Below are positions 13,170 to 20,300 of a stretch of DNA of 38,847 bases, in pieces. This DNA comes from a virus, in IMG/VR virus record IMGVR_UViG_3300032322_002937, positions 1 to 38,847 of that record, one strand, 5' to 3'. Made by a program: the position numbers and the translations under genes. The notes under the pieces were generated by a model. That model made no database searches, was not told where the DNA came from, and saw nothing but the letters and a program-made list of their open reading frames with translations. Within the stretch, counting starts at the first letter, position 1. Each line of letters starts with the position of its first letter.

Positions 13170-13475
13170 ATGACTGCCAACCATGAGATGACTACCACCA
13201 CAGAAGAAGCCGAACTTCATCGCCATCACATCGAAGAGGTGCGCTTGTTATCTCTTGCCGCCGAGCGTGATGCGCTGCGGGCGCGCGCTGTGAAATGGGC
13301 TGGGATTGCCGGAACTTTAATTGCCGAACGCGATCAGCTTATTGGCGCTTTGCAGATAGCCGTTGAAAGAAGCGGCGATATGGAACCCCCACCGGCTTGG
13401 GTAGATGGCGCTTGTAGCCTTTTGAATCGCGGTTTTCTAAAGGTGGACCGCGCCGCGCTAGGAGAAACACAATGA
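13170..13475 (+). CDS. Hypothetical coiled-coil protein (101 residues)
   Basis: MTANHEMTTTTEEAELHRHH leads into a long charged helix with heptad-like spacing (LSLAAERDALRARAVKWAGI) and then a Pro-rich end PPPAWVDGACSLLNRGF. Start at ATG 13170 after AAAGGAAAG. No family recognised. It is cotranscribed after the integrase. Confidence 0.6.
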   Translation: MTANHEMTTTTEEAELHRHHIEEVRLLSLAAERDALRARAVKWAGIAGTLIAERDQLIGALQIAVERSGDMEPPPAWVDGACSLLNRGFLKVDRAALGETQ

Positions 13476-13708
13476 GCGAAGAGCTAACTTTTGCCGGTTT
13501 TGCGGCCATGTTTCGACTTGGGCCAGAGAAGATAACAATGACGAAGGCGGACGCGGTTCGGTTGGCAGAGGTGGCGCAGGTGGCCAGCGATGAAATCGCC
13601 CGCCTACGCGCCGAGAACGCGCGGCTGCGGGAGGCTTTCCAAAAGTATTTTGGGCAGTCCGAGGCAACTAACATCCGCGCGCTGGCGAAGGAGGAAGGCG
13701 ATGACTGA
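13472..13708 (+). CDS. Small coiled-coil protein (78 residues)
   Basis: Residues 28-60 form a coiled coil (VASDEIARLRAENARLREAF), preceded by a short N-terminal domain (LTFAGFAAMFRLGPEKITMT). It is linked to its neighbours by ATGA and eight-base overlaps. Its last codons (AAGGAGGAA) again act as the binding site for the next gene. Function unknown; with the previous gene it may form a coiled-coil pair. Confidence 0.6.
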   Translation: MSEELTFAGFAAMFRLGPEKITMTKADAVRLAEVAQVASDEIARLRAENARLREAFQKYFGQSEATNIRALAKEEGDD

Positions 13709-13835
13709 GCGTACCACGGTGCGATTCGCACCACTTGGCATATGTCAGAAACTTGCCACTGTTCCGTTCTTGTTCATGCCTTTTGGTGCCTTTCTGTTCC
13801 TGTTGGCCGCAAAAATATCCGCGCTAAGCCCTTGA
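13701..13835 (+). CDS. Small membrane protein (44 residues) next to attP
   Basis: MTERTTVRFAPLGICQKLAT is followed by a hydrophobic span VPFLFMPFGAFLFLLAA. The ATG overlaps the previous stop and follows AAGGAGGAAGG. The stop lies five bases before the tRNA-like attachment core, so integration would separate its promoter-proximal side from nothing essential but would set the host junction right behind it. Function unknown. Confidence 0.55.
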   Translation: MTERTTVRFAPLGICQKLATVPFLFMPFGAFLFLLAAKISALSP

Positions 13836-13840
13836 AATCA

Positions 13841-13888
13841 TGGTGCTGTTGGAGAGGATTGAACTCTCGACCTCTCCCTTACCAAGGG
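13841..13888 (-). other. attP: attP core: 3' part of tRNA-Thr(GGT)
   Basis: On the minus strand the sequence reads as the end of a tRNA: anticodon loop TTGGTAA with anticodon GGT, GGGAGAGGTC, T arm GAGAG-TTCAATC-CTCTC, acceptor half CAACAGC, then ACCA. The 5' half is absent: no GCTGTTG partner lies where the acceptor should start, and the base opposite GGGAG is CGCCC rather than the pairing CTCCC. So this is a tRNA 3' fragment, the usual core of a tyrosine recombinase attachment site, and not a working tRNA gene. Confidence 0.8.
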
Positions 13889-13973
13889 CGCGGCCTATCC
13901 TGAATTGTCTCACGCTATCAATACGTTAAGCGCCACCACACCATGCCGCGTGTCAATTTTGCGCCATCGCCCA

Positions 13974-14001
13974 ACCATTTCCCCGCCATCAGGAAAATGG
14001 T
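13974..14001 (-). terminator. Hairpin at the end of the late operon
   Basis: On the minus strand, ACCATTTTCC and GGAAATGGT form a stem of about nine pairs with one bulged base around a nine-base loop, overlapping the endolysin stop codon. No U-run follows, so termination is uncertain. The rest of 13889-13973 shows no gene. Confidence 0.35.
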
Positions 14002-14693
14002 CACGCCCCCGGCCAGGCCTCCAGCACCGCCGCCGCGCGGGCGTAGATCGCCCGCCGATCCGCCAAGCCATTCCGCCCGCCATTCACGCGCAGCGTAATG
14101 CTTTCCACCATTTCCCCCGCCCCCTGATCAGCCAGATCATTCAGCCGGTTATCCGCCCAAAACAGCCCGGCAGACATCGCCGCGCCTTCGCGCGTGGCAG
14201 CCCAGGCGGCCGCGGCTTCTGGCGTACCCAACCCATACACCTCAGCAAGCCGCGTAAAATTACGCCGCCCCGTGGTTTGGATCAGGCCGCGCGCGCGAAA
14301 GGCCCATCCATCCCCCGGCTTCACATTGCCCAGGTCTCGGCGGCCGCCATACACGAAATTCGCCAGCGCTTCCGGGTCGCGCACATAGCGCGCAGCCTCA
14401 GCCTCCGTCGCGAATCGGCGCGGCCATACCGCCTGAATGCGGGCGGCGGTGCGATAGAACAGGTCTTCTTCCGTGACGGTCAGGCCGTTACTTTCATGCC
14501 CTACCTGCGCCATAAAATGCGCCACGCGGCGCGGCGTGGTGATGGCGTAGCGCTGCATTGCCGCATCCAGCCACACTGCCCAATCGCCCCGGCCAGGGAA
14601 AATCGCGTCAAGCTGTTTGGCGGTGATGGCAGGATCAGGAACGCTCATTTTCACCTCCGGCGCTGGCGCAAAGATGCGCTTGAACCAATTCAT
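14001..14693 (-). CDS. Endolysin, GH19 chitinase-like family
   Basis: A 230-residue muralytic enzyme. The GH19-type fold is marked by VAHFMAQVGHESNGLTVTEE, with Glu67 as probable general acid and Glu75 or 76 as second acidic residue, then ALANFVYGGRRDLGN and the family signature RGLIQTTGRRNFTRL. It would cut the glycan strand of peptidoglycan after holin action. There is no signal peptide; the short basic N-terminus (MNWFKRIFAP) is cytoplasmic. It is last in the late operon, overlapping the Rz1-like gene by four bases. Confidence 0.9.
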   Translation of the reverse strand: MNWFKRIFAPAPEVKMSVPDPAITAKQLDAIFPGRGDWAVWLDAAMQRYAITTPRRVAHFMAQVGHESNGLTVTEEDLFYRTAARIQAVWPRRFATEAEAARYVRDPEALANFVYGGRRDLGNVKPGDGWAFRARGLIQTTGRRNFTRLAEVYGLGTPEAAAAWAATREGAAMSAGLFWADNRLNDLADQGAGEMVESITLRVNGGRNGLADRRAIYARAAAVLEAWPGA

Positions 14694-14923
14694 GGCGCGA
14701 CCAGCCCGCGCACCAGGCGCAGCTTGGCTCGGCAGTCTTCGCCGGCATCAACCGTGTCCAGCATCCAGCGCGCGACGGCGTGATCATCCATCACATCATC
14801 AAGGCCGGGCTGCGCCTGGCACTGAAGCAGGCTGGCGGGCACCACCACCTTGGGCTGCGCGCAACCCGTCAAGAGCAGCCCGCACAGGGCCGCTGTTAGC
14901 GCAGGAATTCGAAGCTGGTGCAT
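14690..14923 (-). CDS. Outer-membrane spanin lipoprotein (Rz1-like)
   Basis: A 77-residue precursor with a signal peptide ending in lipobox LLTGC (Cys21), giving a short mature lipoprotein with PKVVVPASLLQCQAQP and a helical end. It begins inside the Rz-like gene in the +1 frame, the classic nested or overlapping Rz/Rz1 arrangement, and runs on to the endolysin gene. It would pair with the Rz-like protein across the periplasm to fuse the membranes at lysis. Pro-rich content is lower than in lambda Rz1. Confidence 0.8.
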   Translation of the reverse strand: MHQLRIPALTAALCGLLLTGCAQPKVVVPASLLQCQAQPGLDDVMDDHAVARWMLDTVDAGEDCRAKLRLVRGLVAP

Positions 14924-15170
14924 TGGCCACCGCCCTTCTGATTGGTTCCATTTTTGCCCGGCGCGCGGCGCTTTCCGCCGCAGCCTGTTCCAGCGCGGCT
15001 ATCGCCTGGTCGCGCGCCGCCACCTCAGCCTCCGCCACTGCGGCCCGCGCCGATGCGGCATGGCGCCCCATGCGTTCCAGGCTGGCCCAGCCGATCAGGG
15101 CCGCGACCACACCCGCCAGCACCGCGAATCGGCCAAGGGGCGAGCGGATGAACGCCAAGGCCGCGATCAT
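14799..15170 (-). CDS. Inner-membrane spanin (Rz-like)
   Basis: It encodes 123 residues from the ATG at 15170. Residues 10-27 are a transmembrane anchor (FAVLAGVVAALIGWASL), followed by a coiled-coil periplasmic domain rich in Ala and Glu (RAAVAEAEVAARDQAIAALE). The start overlaps the stop of the small holin-like gene (TGATG). The Rz1-like gene begins within its last 125 bases. The order holin candidate, Rz, Rz1, endolysin is a complete lysis cassette. Confidence 0.75.
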   Translation of the reverse strand: MIAALAFIRSPLGRFAVLAGVVAALIGWASLERMGRHAASARAAVAEAEVAARDQAIAALEQAAAESAARRAKMEPIRRAVANAPASNSCANSGPVRAALDGLRAAQGGGARQPASVPGAARP

Positions 15171-15349
15171 CACTTCCGTTCCGGCAGAAACGCGGAAACA
15201 AGGCCAAGCAACACCCCGCACGAAAGCGCGATATGCGTCACCGCCGTGTCGCCGGTATCAAGCCCGGCCACGGAAAGGCACACCCAAATCAAGCTGCGCA
15301 TGGTGCCGGGTTCGGCCAGCCGTTCCCGCAAATAGGAAATCGCCTTCAT
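15170..15349 (-). CDS. Small holin-like membrane protein (59 residues)
   Basis: MKAISYLRERLAEPGTMRSL is followed by a hydrophobic segment (LIWVCLSVAGL), a short acidic turn (DTGDTAV) and a second segment (HIALSCGVLLGLVSAFLP), ending in PERK. Two spans, short loops and a charged end next to spanins and endolysin suit a class II holin or antiholin. A second holin candidate lies at 21274-21582. ATGA-type overlaps join it to both neighbours. Confidence 0.65.
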   Translation of the reverse strand: MKAISYLRERLAEPGTMRSLIWVCLSVAGLDTGDTAVTHIALSCGVLLGLVSAFLPERK

Positions 15350-15582
15350 TCGTCTTCCCCTTCATCATCTTTCACTTCCGGCCAAATCAGCCTTTCGGAC
15401 ATGATGTGCAGGCCGCGTTGCAGCGCAGGGCTTTCCGGTACGGAAAACACCCGGACACCATCGCGGTATTCCGCCACGATCATTAGGCTGAGCGGCCTAT
15501 CGGCCAGGGCCGCTTCCAGCGCGGTGACGGCCGGCACGGACAAATCCACAGGCGCAGCCTTGCGCTTCACGCTTGCCGTCAT
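15346..15582 (-). CDS. Hypothetical protein (78 residues)
   Basis: The sequence has a basic N-terminus, a central LSLMIVAEYRDGVRVFSVPE and a strongly acidic tail (EVKDDEGEDE). No known family. It overlaps the holin-like gene start by four bases and is separated from the kinase gene by 33 bases. Confidence 0.55.
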   Translation of the reverse strand: MTASVKRKAAPVDLSVPAVTALEAALADRPLSLMIVAEYRDGVRVFSVPESPALQRGLHIMSERLIWPEVKDDEGEDE

Positions 15583-15615
15583 GCGACCCCCAACTTGTAA
15601 GGAATGCTTAAAGGT

Positions 15616-16188
15616 TCAGCGCCACCCGAACGCGGAAACCGGGCTGGCCCAATTCAACCCAAAGGCCAGGCCAGAAGCCTGCGTGTTGCTGACTTCCATA
15701 TCGAAGCGGAGGCCATCCAGCGCGCCTTCACTGGCATGCCCGGCAAGCCGCGCAGCATCGGGCCGCGTGATCCGCACCAGCTTGCCGCCCGCTTCCTGAA
15801 TGGCCCGCGCTTCATTCGCAAAGCGCATGTCATCCACAATCACCGCCACACCTTCAGCGCGCAGCCGATTCGCGCGCATGATGGCCAGGCGCACCCAAAT
15901 ATCTGAAGCCATCGCACCCCGGCCCCATTCAGTGCCGAGCGTTTGCATGGTGTAGCGCGGGGTCCGCCCCGCCAGCGCTTCCATCGGCTGGGCTTTCAAA
16001 TCACCCTCGAGCGCGCGATCAATCACATCTGCCGATTCGCCCGCTTCGCTTAGCAGCGCAGCCACCATGGCCTTCAGCGGCGCGGCGAATTTCACCACCC
16101 GCCAGCCATGGCCGAACATTGCGCCGGCCAGAGTGGATTTCCCGGAACCAGGCGCGGGGCTGTAAAGCCCAATCAACGGCGCCATCAC
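15616..16188 (-). CDS. Deoxynucleoside monophosphate kinase
   Basis: A 190-residue P-loop kinase that would phosphorylate dNMPs (possibly modified ones) to dNDPs for phage DNA synthesis. Walker A GLYSPAPGSGKST (7-19), substrate-region TMQTLGTEWGRGAMASDIWV and VIVDDMRFANEARAI match the phage dNMP kinase family (T4 gene 1 type). It overlaps the methyltransferase gene by four bases. Its place in the late operon beside a methyltransferase is unusual for a nucleotide-metabolism gene. Confidence 0.85.
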   Translation of the reverse strand: MMAPLIGLYSPAPGSGKSTLAGAMFGHGWRVVKFAAPLKAMVAALLSEAGESADVIDRALEGDLKAQPMEALAGRTPRYTMQTLGTEWGRGAMASDIWVRLAIMRANRLRAEGVAVIVDDMRFANEARAIQEAGGKLVRITRPDAARLAGHASEGALDGLRFDMEVSNTQASGLAFGLNWASPVSAFGWR

Positions 16189-16872
16189 GCCACCGCATCC
16201 CGGAACATATCGCCTTGGCGCTGCGCTTCTTCTATGCGGCGGCAGGCTACATCGAAGTAGCGCGGCTCGATCTCAATCCCGATGAAGGGATGCTTCATTG
16301 AAATTGCCGCAAGGCCGGTCGGCCCCGAACCCATGTATGGGTCAAGGATAACGCCGCCGGGCGGAACCTTTGCCTGCTGAATACACCAACGCATCAATTC
16401 AACTGGTTTCTGAGTGGGATGCGCGCCCCTTTGATCGGCGGGCTCAGAACTCTCCACAACGGCACCGGAGGAAAAAAGCGGCTTCACGCGCACCACCTGG
16501 GCGCGATTGATCCAAGCCATTTCTGCATCCCCTTGATGATTGTAGCCGCGCCCGCACCGCTTATCCCACACAAGCCAACCGCCGGCTGGCACGCAATTTG
16601 CGGGGGGGGGGTAGAGAATTGTAAAAATGGTGCGCGCCCCAAAGAACTACGCGATCTGCAAAAGCAAGCCATGGCGCCGGATCAAACGCCTCATCATCGC
16701 CAAAGATGGGCCGCCAATCACCCCATCGGCCACCTTTGCTTCGCTTGAGGGCAAGCGCCTGCCCATAAGGCGGATCACTAATCACCGCCGCCGGACGTTC
16801 CAGCCCCGGCGCAATCTCCCGGCAGTCGCCCAGGTAAAGCGTCGCCAGCCCAATCTTTTCCACGCGCATCAC
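16185..16872 (-). pseudogene. Beta-class DNA methyltransferase interrupted by a frameshift in a G/C10 tract
   Basis: Two frames carry one enzyme. The first (16872 to 16561) has LGDCREI, motif IV VISDPPYGQ and VLWGAHHFYNSLP. The second (to 16185) resumes with GGWLVWDKR, then HPTQKPVELMRW and motif I ILDPYMGSGPTGLAA. The order (DPPY first, FxGxG-like last) is that of N6-adenine or N4-cytosine methyltransferases of the beta class. The break is at ten C on the coding strand (16602-16611); nine C would restore a 228-residue enzyme. It could be a sequencing or assembly slip, a phase-variable switch, or real decay. It is coupled to the upstream phosphoesterase gene by ATGA. Confidence 0.85.
16602..16611. 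repeat. Homopolymer of ten G (plus strand) inside the methyltransferase
   Basis: Ten consecutive G, standing exactly where the reading frame of the methyltransferase breaks. Such tracts change length by slipped-strand mispairing. Loss of one base, or gain of two, restores the frame. Confidence 0.9.
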
Positions 16873-18143
16873 GCCACCGCCACGAATTTCACTTGTTCAC
16901 GCTGCTTGGGTTCATCGCAGAACACATTAAAGGGCAGGTTCGGCCCAAAGCGCGGATGCACGAAGAACAGGCTTTGCGTCGGCGGCGCAAAGCTGTAGCG
17001 CTGCATCCGCGAATATTCATCAAACCCCTTTAAGGTGCCATTCACCACGAGCCCGCTATGCGGCTGCCAGATGCTTTGGTGGAAATGGCCCAACAACAGA
17101 ACATCAAAGTCGCGCCCAAGGGAACGTTCCGCCCGACCAGTCTTGATAGCACCTCGCATGATCGGCCCCAGCGCGCCGATAAGCCCATCGCCGCCCTTGA
17201 CCCCTAATTCATGCCCGTGCATGGCCAGAAACCGCGTGCCGGCCACCTGGAAAAGCGCATCGCCGCTTGCAGGTATCTGCCAGGTAATGCGCGCATCATC
17301 GCGCAGCCGATCCGATAGCGCCTCATAAATCGCGTGATCAAAGCAGCTTGTGGCGCCGCCCTTCGCCATGGGCTTCTTTGTCAGGCGCCCATGGTTGCCC
17401 GGGACACACACAGCATGAACGCGGCCAAAGGCTTCAGCCAGGCGCAACAGCGCGGCATGCAAGCGGCTGACACACCAATTCGTGGCTTGCGTCGGCGCGC
17501 ACCAATCCGTGCGGAACAATTCTTCATGCAACCAGCCAGAGACAAAATCCCCACCCAGCACCACCACAATCCCGGGATATTTCGGGTTCGGCGCATGATG
17601 AAAGGCCAGGTGCAAAACGCGATCAATCACGGATTTGACGCGCCTATCGGCAATGGCCGCGTTGAATTCATTCGCGCCGTGCACCTGCGCCGAATCAACC
17701 GTCTCCCCAATGTGCCAATCTGACAGCATCAGCACCGGCACGCCCGGCGCATCCTTGCCGGCAGGCACGCGCACGGTCCACTTCGGCGGGGCCTGGGGGC
17801 TGTCATGCAATTCAGCCGATAGCGCGCGGAACTTATCCGCCTGGGCTGCCTTGGCATCCGCTTCCGCAAGCAGCCGCGCCAATTCCCGGTTCTTTGCCTC
17901 CAAGGTTTTGTAGCGCACCCGATCTTCCAGGCTCATTTCCGGCAGGCGCTTGGCCCCGCCATCCTTATGCCCTGAGCCGGGCCTCACCTGCAGCCCGGCT
18001 TCACGCGCGCGCCTCAGACGATTATGCATGGCGTTATGCCCAATGCCCAGCGCCAGCGCAGCACGCGCCTTGTTATGGCCAGCCTTGTCATAGGCCTTCA
18101 CGGTCTTGACCAATTCGGCACGGCTCAGCGGGGTTGGCGGCAT
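16869..18143 (-). CDS. Metallophosphoesterase with N-terminal HTH
   Basis: A 424-residue two-domain protein. Residues 6-48 resemble a homeodomain-like HTH (ELVKTVKAYDKAGHNKARAA followed by LGIGHNAMHNRLRRAR), 70-115 a coiled coil, and 135-400 a calcineurin-type metallophosphoesterase with all metal-binding motifs: SDWH (Asp142, His144), GGDF (Asp199), PGNH (Asn250, His251), MHGHE (His309, His311) and GHFH (His353, His355). It may be a nuclease or phosphatase guided to DNA by the HTH. It stands in the late operon between fibre and lysis genes. Related HTH-phosphoesterases occur in other phages, but their substrate is not known to me. Confidence 0.85.
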   Translation of the reverse strand: MPPTPLSRAELVKTVKAYDKAGHNKARAALALGIGHNAMHNRLRRAREAGLQVRPGSGHKDGGAKRLPEMSLEDRVRYKTLEAKNRELARLLAEADAKAAQADKFRALSAELHDSPQAPPKWTVRVPAGKDAPGVPVLMLSDWHIGETVDSAQVHGANEFNAAIADRRVKSVIDRVLHLAFHHAPNPKYPGIVVVLGGDFVSGWLHEELFRTDWCAPTQATNWCVSRLHAALLRLAEAFGRVHAVCVPGNHGRLTKKPMAKGGATSCFDHAIYEALSDRLRDDARITWQIPASGDALFQVAGTRFLAMHGHELGVKGGDGLIGALGPIMRGAIKTGRAERSLGRDFDVLLLGHFHQSIWQPHSGLVVNGTLKGFDEYSRMQRYSFAPPTQSLFFVHPRFGPNLPFNVFCDEPKQREQVKFVAVA

Positions 18144-18144
18144 C

Positions 18145-18438
18145 CTACAGCTCCTTCACAAACAGCATCACGCTGCGTTCCAAGGTGCGGGCGCCCGCCG
18201 TCACAATCCGGCAGGTAATGGTGTAATCCGTGACAGCGACACCGGCGGAAAGCCAAATGGTTGCCACGCCGCCCAGCACGGATTGCGCACCCGCGGTCAA
18301 CCCCGCCGGCACGGTCCAGGTCGCGCTGCTGATGGTGTCGGCAGGGCTGGTCATGGCAAGCTGATCCGACCAGTCCAGGGCATAATCCAGCACATCGGCC
18401 GGGTCTTTATCCGGCCAACGCAAGGCGGCAATCGGCAT
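18145..18438 (-). CDS. Phage fibre-tail adaptor-type protein
   Basis: It encodes 97 residues. The pattern W-x-KDPADVLDYALDWSDQL, a middle ISSATWTVPAG and a C-terminal VTDYTITCRIVTAGARTLER matches small beta-sandwich phage proteins found with tail fibres (DYxxDW, then WLSxG, then YxxTxxIxTxxGR). It probably caps or joins a fibre, or is a virion surface protein. It lies directly downstream of the repeat protein gene. Confidence 0.65.
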   Translation of the reverse strand: MPIAALRWPDKDPADVLDYALDWSDQLAMTSPADTISSATWTVPAGLTAGAQSVLGGVATIWLSAGVAVTDYTITCRIVTAGARTLERSVMLFVKEL

Positions 18439-18448
18439 GTGGTTTTCC

Positions 18449-19063
18449 TTATTTGATCAGGATGATGCGCGCGGGAGCACCAGGCGCCCCAATGCGCGGC
18501 ACGCCTTCAACGCGCGCAGCGCGGGCCAGCGCTGCCACCAAAGCAACACGTTCAGCAGGCGGCACCGCTGGAAGCGTGACAAAGGGGCTGAATAGAATAT
18601 CCGCATCGGCCAGGAAGGGCAGGCTTAGTGACTGGGCGGCACCCCCCGCAAGGCCAACCGATGGCGCGTAAAGAACACCGCCCGAAGCCAGGAAGGGCAG
18701 GCCCAGCGAAACCGCCCCCGATGCCAGCGATGGCGCGAACAGCACATTGCCAGCGGGCAGGAAAGGCAGGCTTAGTGACTGCGCAGCACCACCCCCAAGG
18801 TTAACCGATGGCGCGTAAAGCACGCCGCTGGACGCCAGGAAGGGCAGGACCAGCGATTGCGCACCGCCGCCCGCCAAACTGACCTCGGGCGCATACAGCA
18901 CACCGCTGGACGCCAGGAACGGCATCCCAAGCGCAACCGCGCCCGGCGCCAGCGATGGTGGGTAAAGCACACCGCTGGATTCCAGGAAGGGCAAGGCCAA
19001 TGATTGCGCACCGCCGCCACCGCCTGTTACCGCTCTAAGCTGTGGAACCCGAACGCGAAGCAT
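18449..19063 (-). CDS. Tandem-repeat virion protein (six PFLASSGVLYAPS units)
   Basis: A 204-residue protein. Six units of 23-26 residues lie at about 19-41, 42-67, 68-93, 94-116, 117-142 and 143-167, each built on PFL-x-SSGVLYAPS. Units 1-3 and 4-6 match as two 75-residue super-repeats, so the gene grew by duplication of a three-unit block (225 bases). The units are strand-turn-strand like and would stack into a beta-solenoid or fibre shaft. It sits between the LamG-like fibre gene and the adaptor, so a fibre or decoration role is likely. The C-terminal 35 residues are unrelated and basic. Confidence 0.7.
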   Translation of the reverse strand: MLRVRVPQLRAVTGGGGGAQSLALPFLESSGVLYPPSLAPGAVALGMPFLASSGVLYAPEVSLAGGGAQSLVLPFLASSGVLYAPSVNLGGGAAQSLSLPFLPAGNVLFAPSLASGAVSLGLPFLASGGVLYAPSVGLAGGAAQSLSLPFLADADILFSPFVTLPAVPPAERVALVAALARAARVEGVPRIGAPGAPARIILIK

Positions 19064-19064
19064 A

Positions 19065-19892
19065 TCAGCCGCCGATCAGAGGTGGACGATTAACGAACGG
19101 ATGACCAGCAATCAGGGCGGCTCGCAGGCCCCACTTCCAGGCAAGGAAACCTTCGGTCTGTTCCCGGAGAGTGCGGCTGGCTGCGGAGTGCAACACTGCT
19201 GCTTCCGCAACGTCACCGTTAAAAAAACCACCGGTTCCTACTGCGTTCGCGCCGATGTAAAACGCACCTCCATCATTGTCGGTTACGCCTGATGTCTGGA
19301 ACGCTCGCGTGGATGTCTGGGTGCCGTTCTCAAATAGCGTCAGCGTAGCGGCGGAGTAGTTAAATACCCCCACCACAATGATATACGCAGATCTATAGGC
19401 CGATGCGCTTGTGGCTTGGAATGCGTCGGCGTTCAATCGCCTACCGCCAGTGAAAACCCCCTCAGCCCCGCTCCCGTCGCGGTATGCAATTGCTGCCCTA
19501 GTGGCAGTTGGTGTCCCGATCCCCATCACGGCAGCTTGGACTGCGTTGTTTGCAGCCCGTCGCGTGACTAAAATAAGGGTTGCGCCACTTACTTGACGGA
19601 GAAGCGCCGCACCCGAGTTCCCCATGACATTCGCTGTGCCGTCAAACCGTATAAGCGGGAGACCATTCAGCCCTGCTGGAACATAGGTGGGTCGCGCTGT
19701 CCCCGTCGCGGTGACATTCCGTCCGTTTCCGCTTTTGTCCCGCCATTCACTGACGCCCGTGGCAATTCTGATTGTGGATAAGTCAGCCGCGTCCAGCCAC
19801 AAGGCTGGGCGCAAAAGGCCAGGCGTCCACAACCGCCTCTGATGCGTTGCTTCCCGGTAAAGCCAATCAACTCCGACTGCCCTGGGCATCAA
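19065..19892 (-). CDS. LamG/concanavalin-like receptor-binding protein
   Basis: It encodes 275 residues. It starts MMPRAVGVDWLYREATHQRR; the lectin-like domain covers about 28-260, with PALWLDAADLSTI, EWRDKSGNGRNVTATG and the ending EQTEGFLAWKWGLRAALIAG followed by HPFVNRPP, which is the recurrent signature of phage and secreted LamG-type domains. It is probably on the tail tip and binds host-surface glycans. The gene is more AT-rich than the neighbouring tail genes, as expected for a recently exchanged receptor-binding gene. Confidence 0.75.
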   Translation of the reverse strand: MMPRAVGVDWLYREATHQRRLWTPGLLRPALWLDAADLSTIRIATGVSEWRDKSGNGRNVTATGTARPTYVPAGLNGLPLIRFDGTANVMGNSGAALLRQVSGATLILVTRRAANNAVQAAVMGIGTPTATRAAIAYRDGSGAEGVFTGGRRLNADAFQATSASAYRSAYIIVVGVFNYSAATLTLFENGTQTSTRAFQTSGVTDNDGGAFYIGANAVGTGGFFNGDVAEAAVLHSAASRTLREQTEGFLAWKWGLRAALIAGHPFVNRPPLIGG

Positions 19893-20299
19893 ACATCGTC
19901 GCCGAAGTCTGCCCGGTAAAGCGCATTACCGCTCGAAGCAGAGGTGGGACCAAGATTATTGGTCCAATAAATGCCATAGATGCCGGGTCCAGGCAGCCTC
20001 ATGGCAAAATCTAGCGCAAAGGCACGCGCGCCGGTGCCAGTGGGGGCGGATGTGACCTGCTCGCATGGGTTTTCGGCATAGGCCGAGCCTCGCTTCCGCC
20101 GCAGGCTAAGCGTAACACTGCCACCCGCAGCCGGCGTGATTGACCCAAATTCAGCCCAAAACGTGGCATACAAATCCCGGTCTACGGTGTTGTCCAGATC
20201 GGCAATGAAGGTGGTAGTGCCCGGCCCTTTGTTGTCTAGCCCGCCGCCATTAAGGTTAGTTATATCACCCTCAAAGGGAGACCATTTGACGATTGCCAT
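19889..20299 (-). CDS. Hypothetical tail-region protein (136 residues)
   Basis: The start at 20299 (MAIVKWSPFEGDITNLNGGG) is chosen because GAGAGGAG lies just upstream and the previous gene stops two bases before it. The protein looks all-beta, with GTTTFIADLDNTVDRDLYAT and PGIYGIYWTNNLGPT. No recognised family; the location suggests a fibre or base-plate surface protein. Overlaps the next gene by four bases. Confidence 0.6.
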   Translation of the reverse strand: MAIVKWSPFEGDITNLNGGGLDNKGPGTTTFIADLDNTVDRDLYATFWAEFGSITPAAGGSVTLSLRRKRGSAYAENPCEQVTSAPTGTGARAFALDFAMRLPGPGIYGIYWTNNLGPTSASSGNALYRADFGDDV

Positions 20300-20300
20300 T

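Noticed and set aside
13841-13916. Complete phage-encoded tRNA-Thr
   Set aside because: The acceptor 5' strand and D arm are missing, and the anticodon stem partner does not pair; only the 3' fragment is present.
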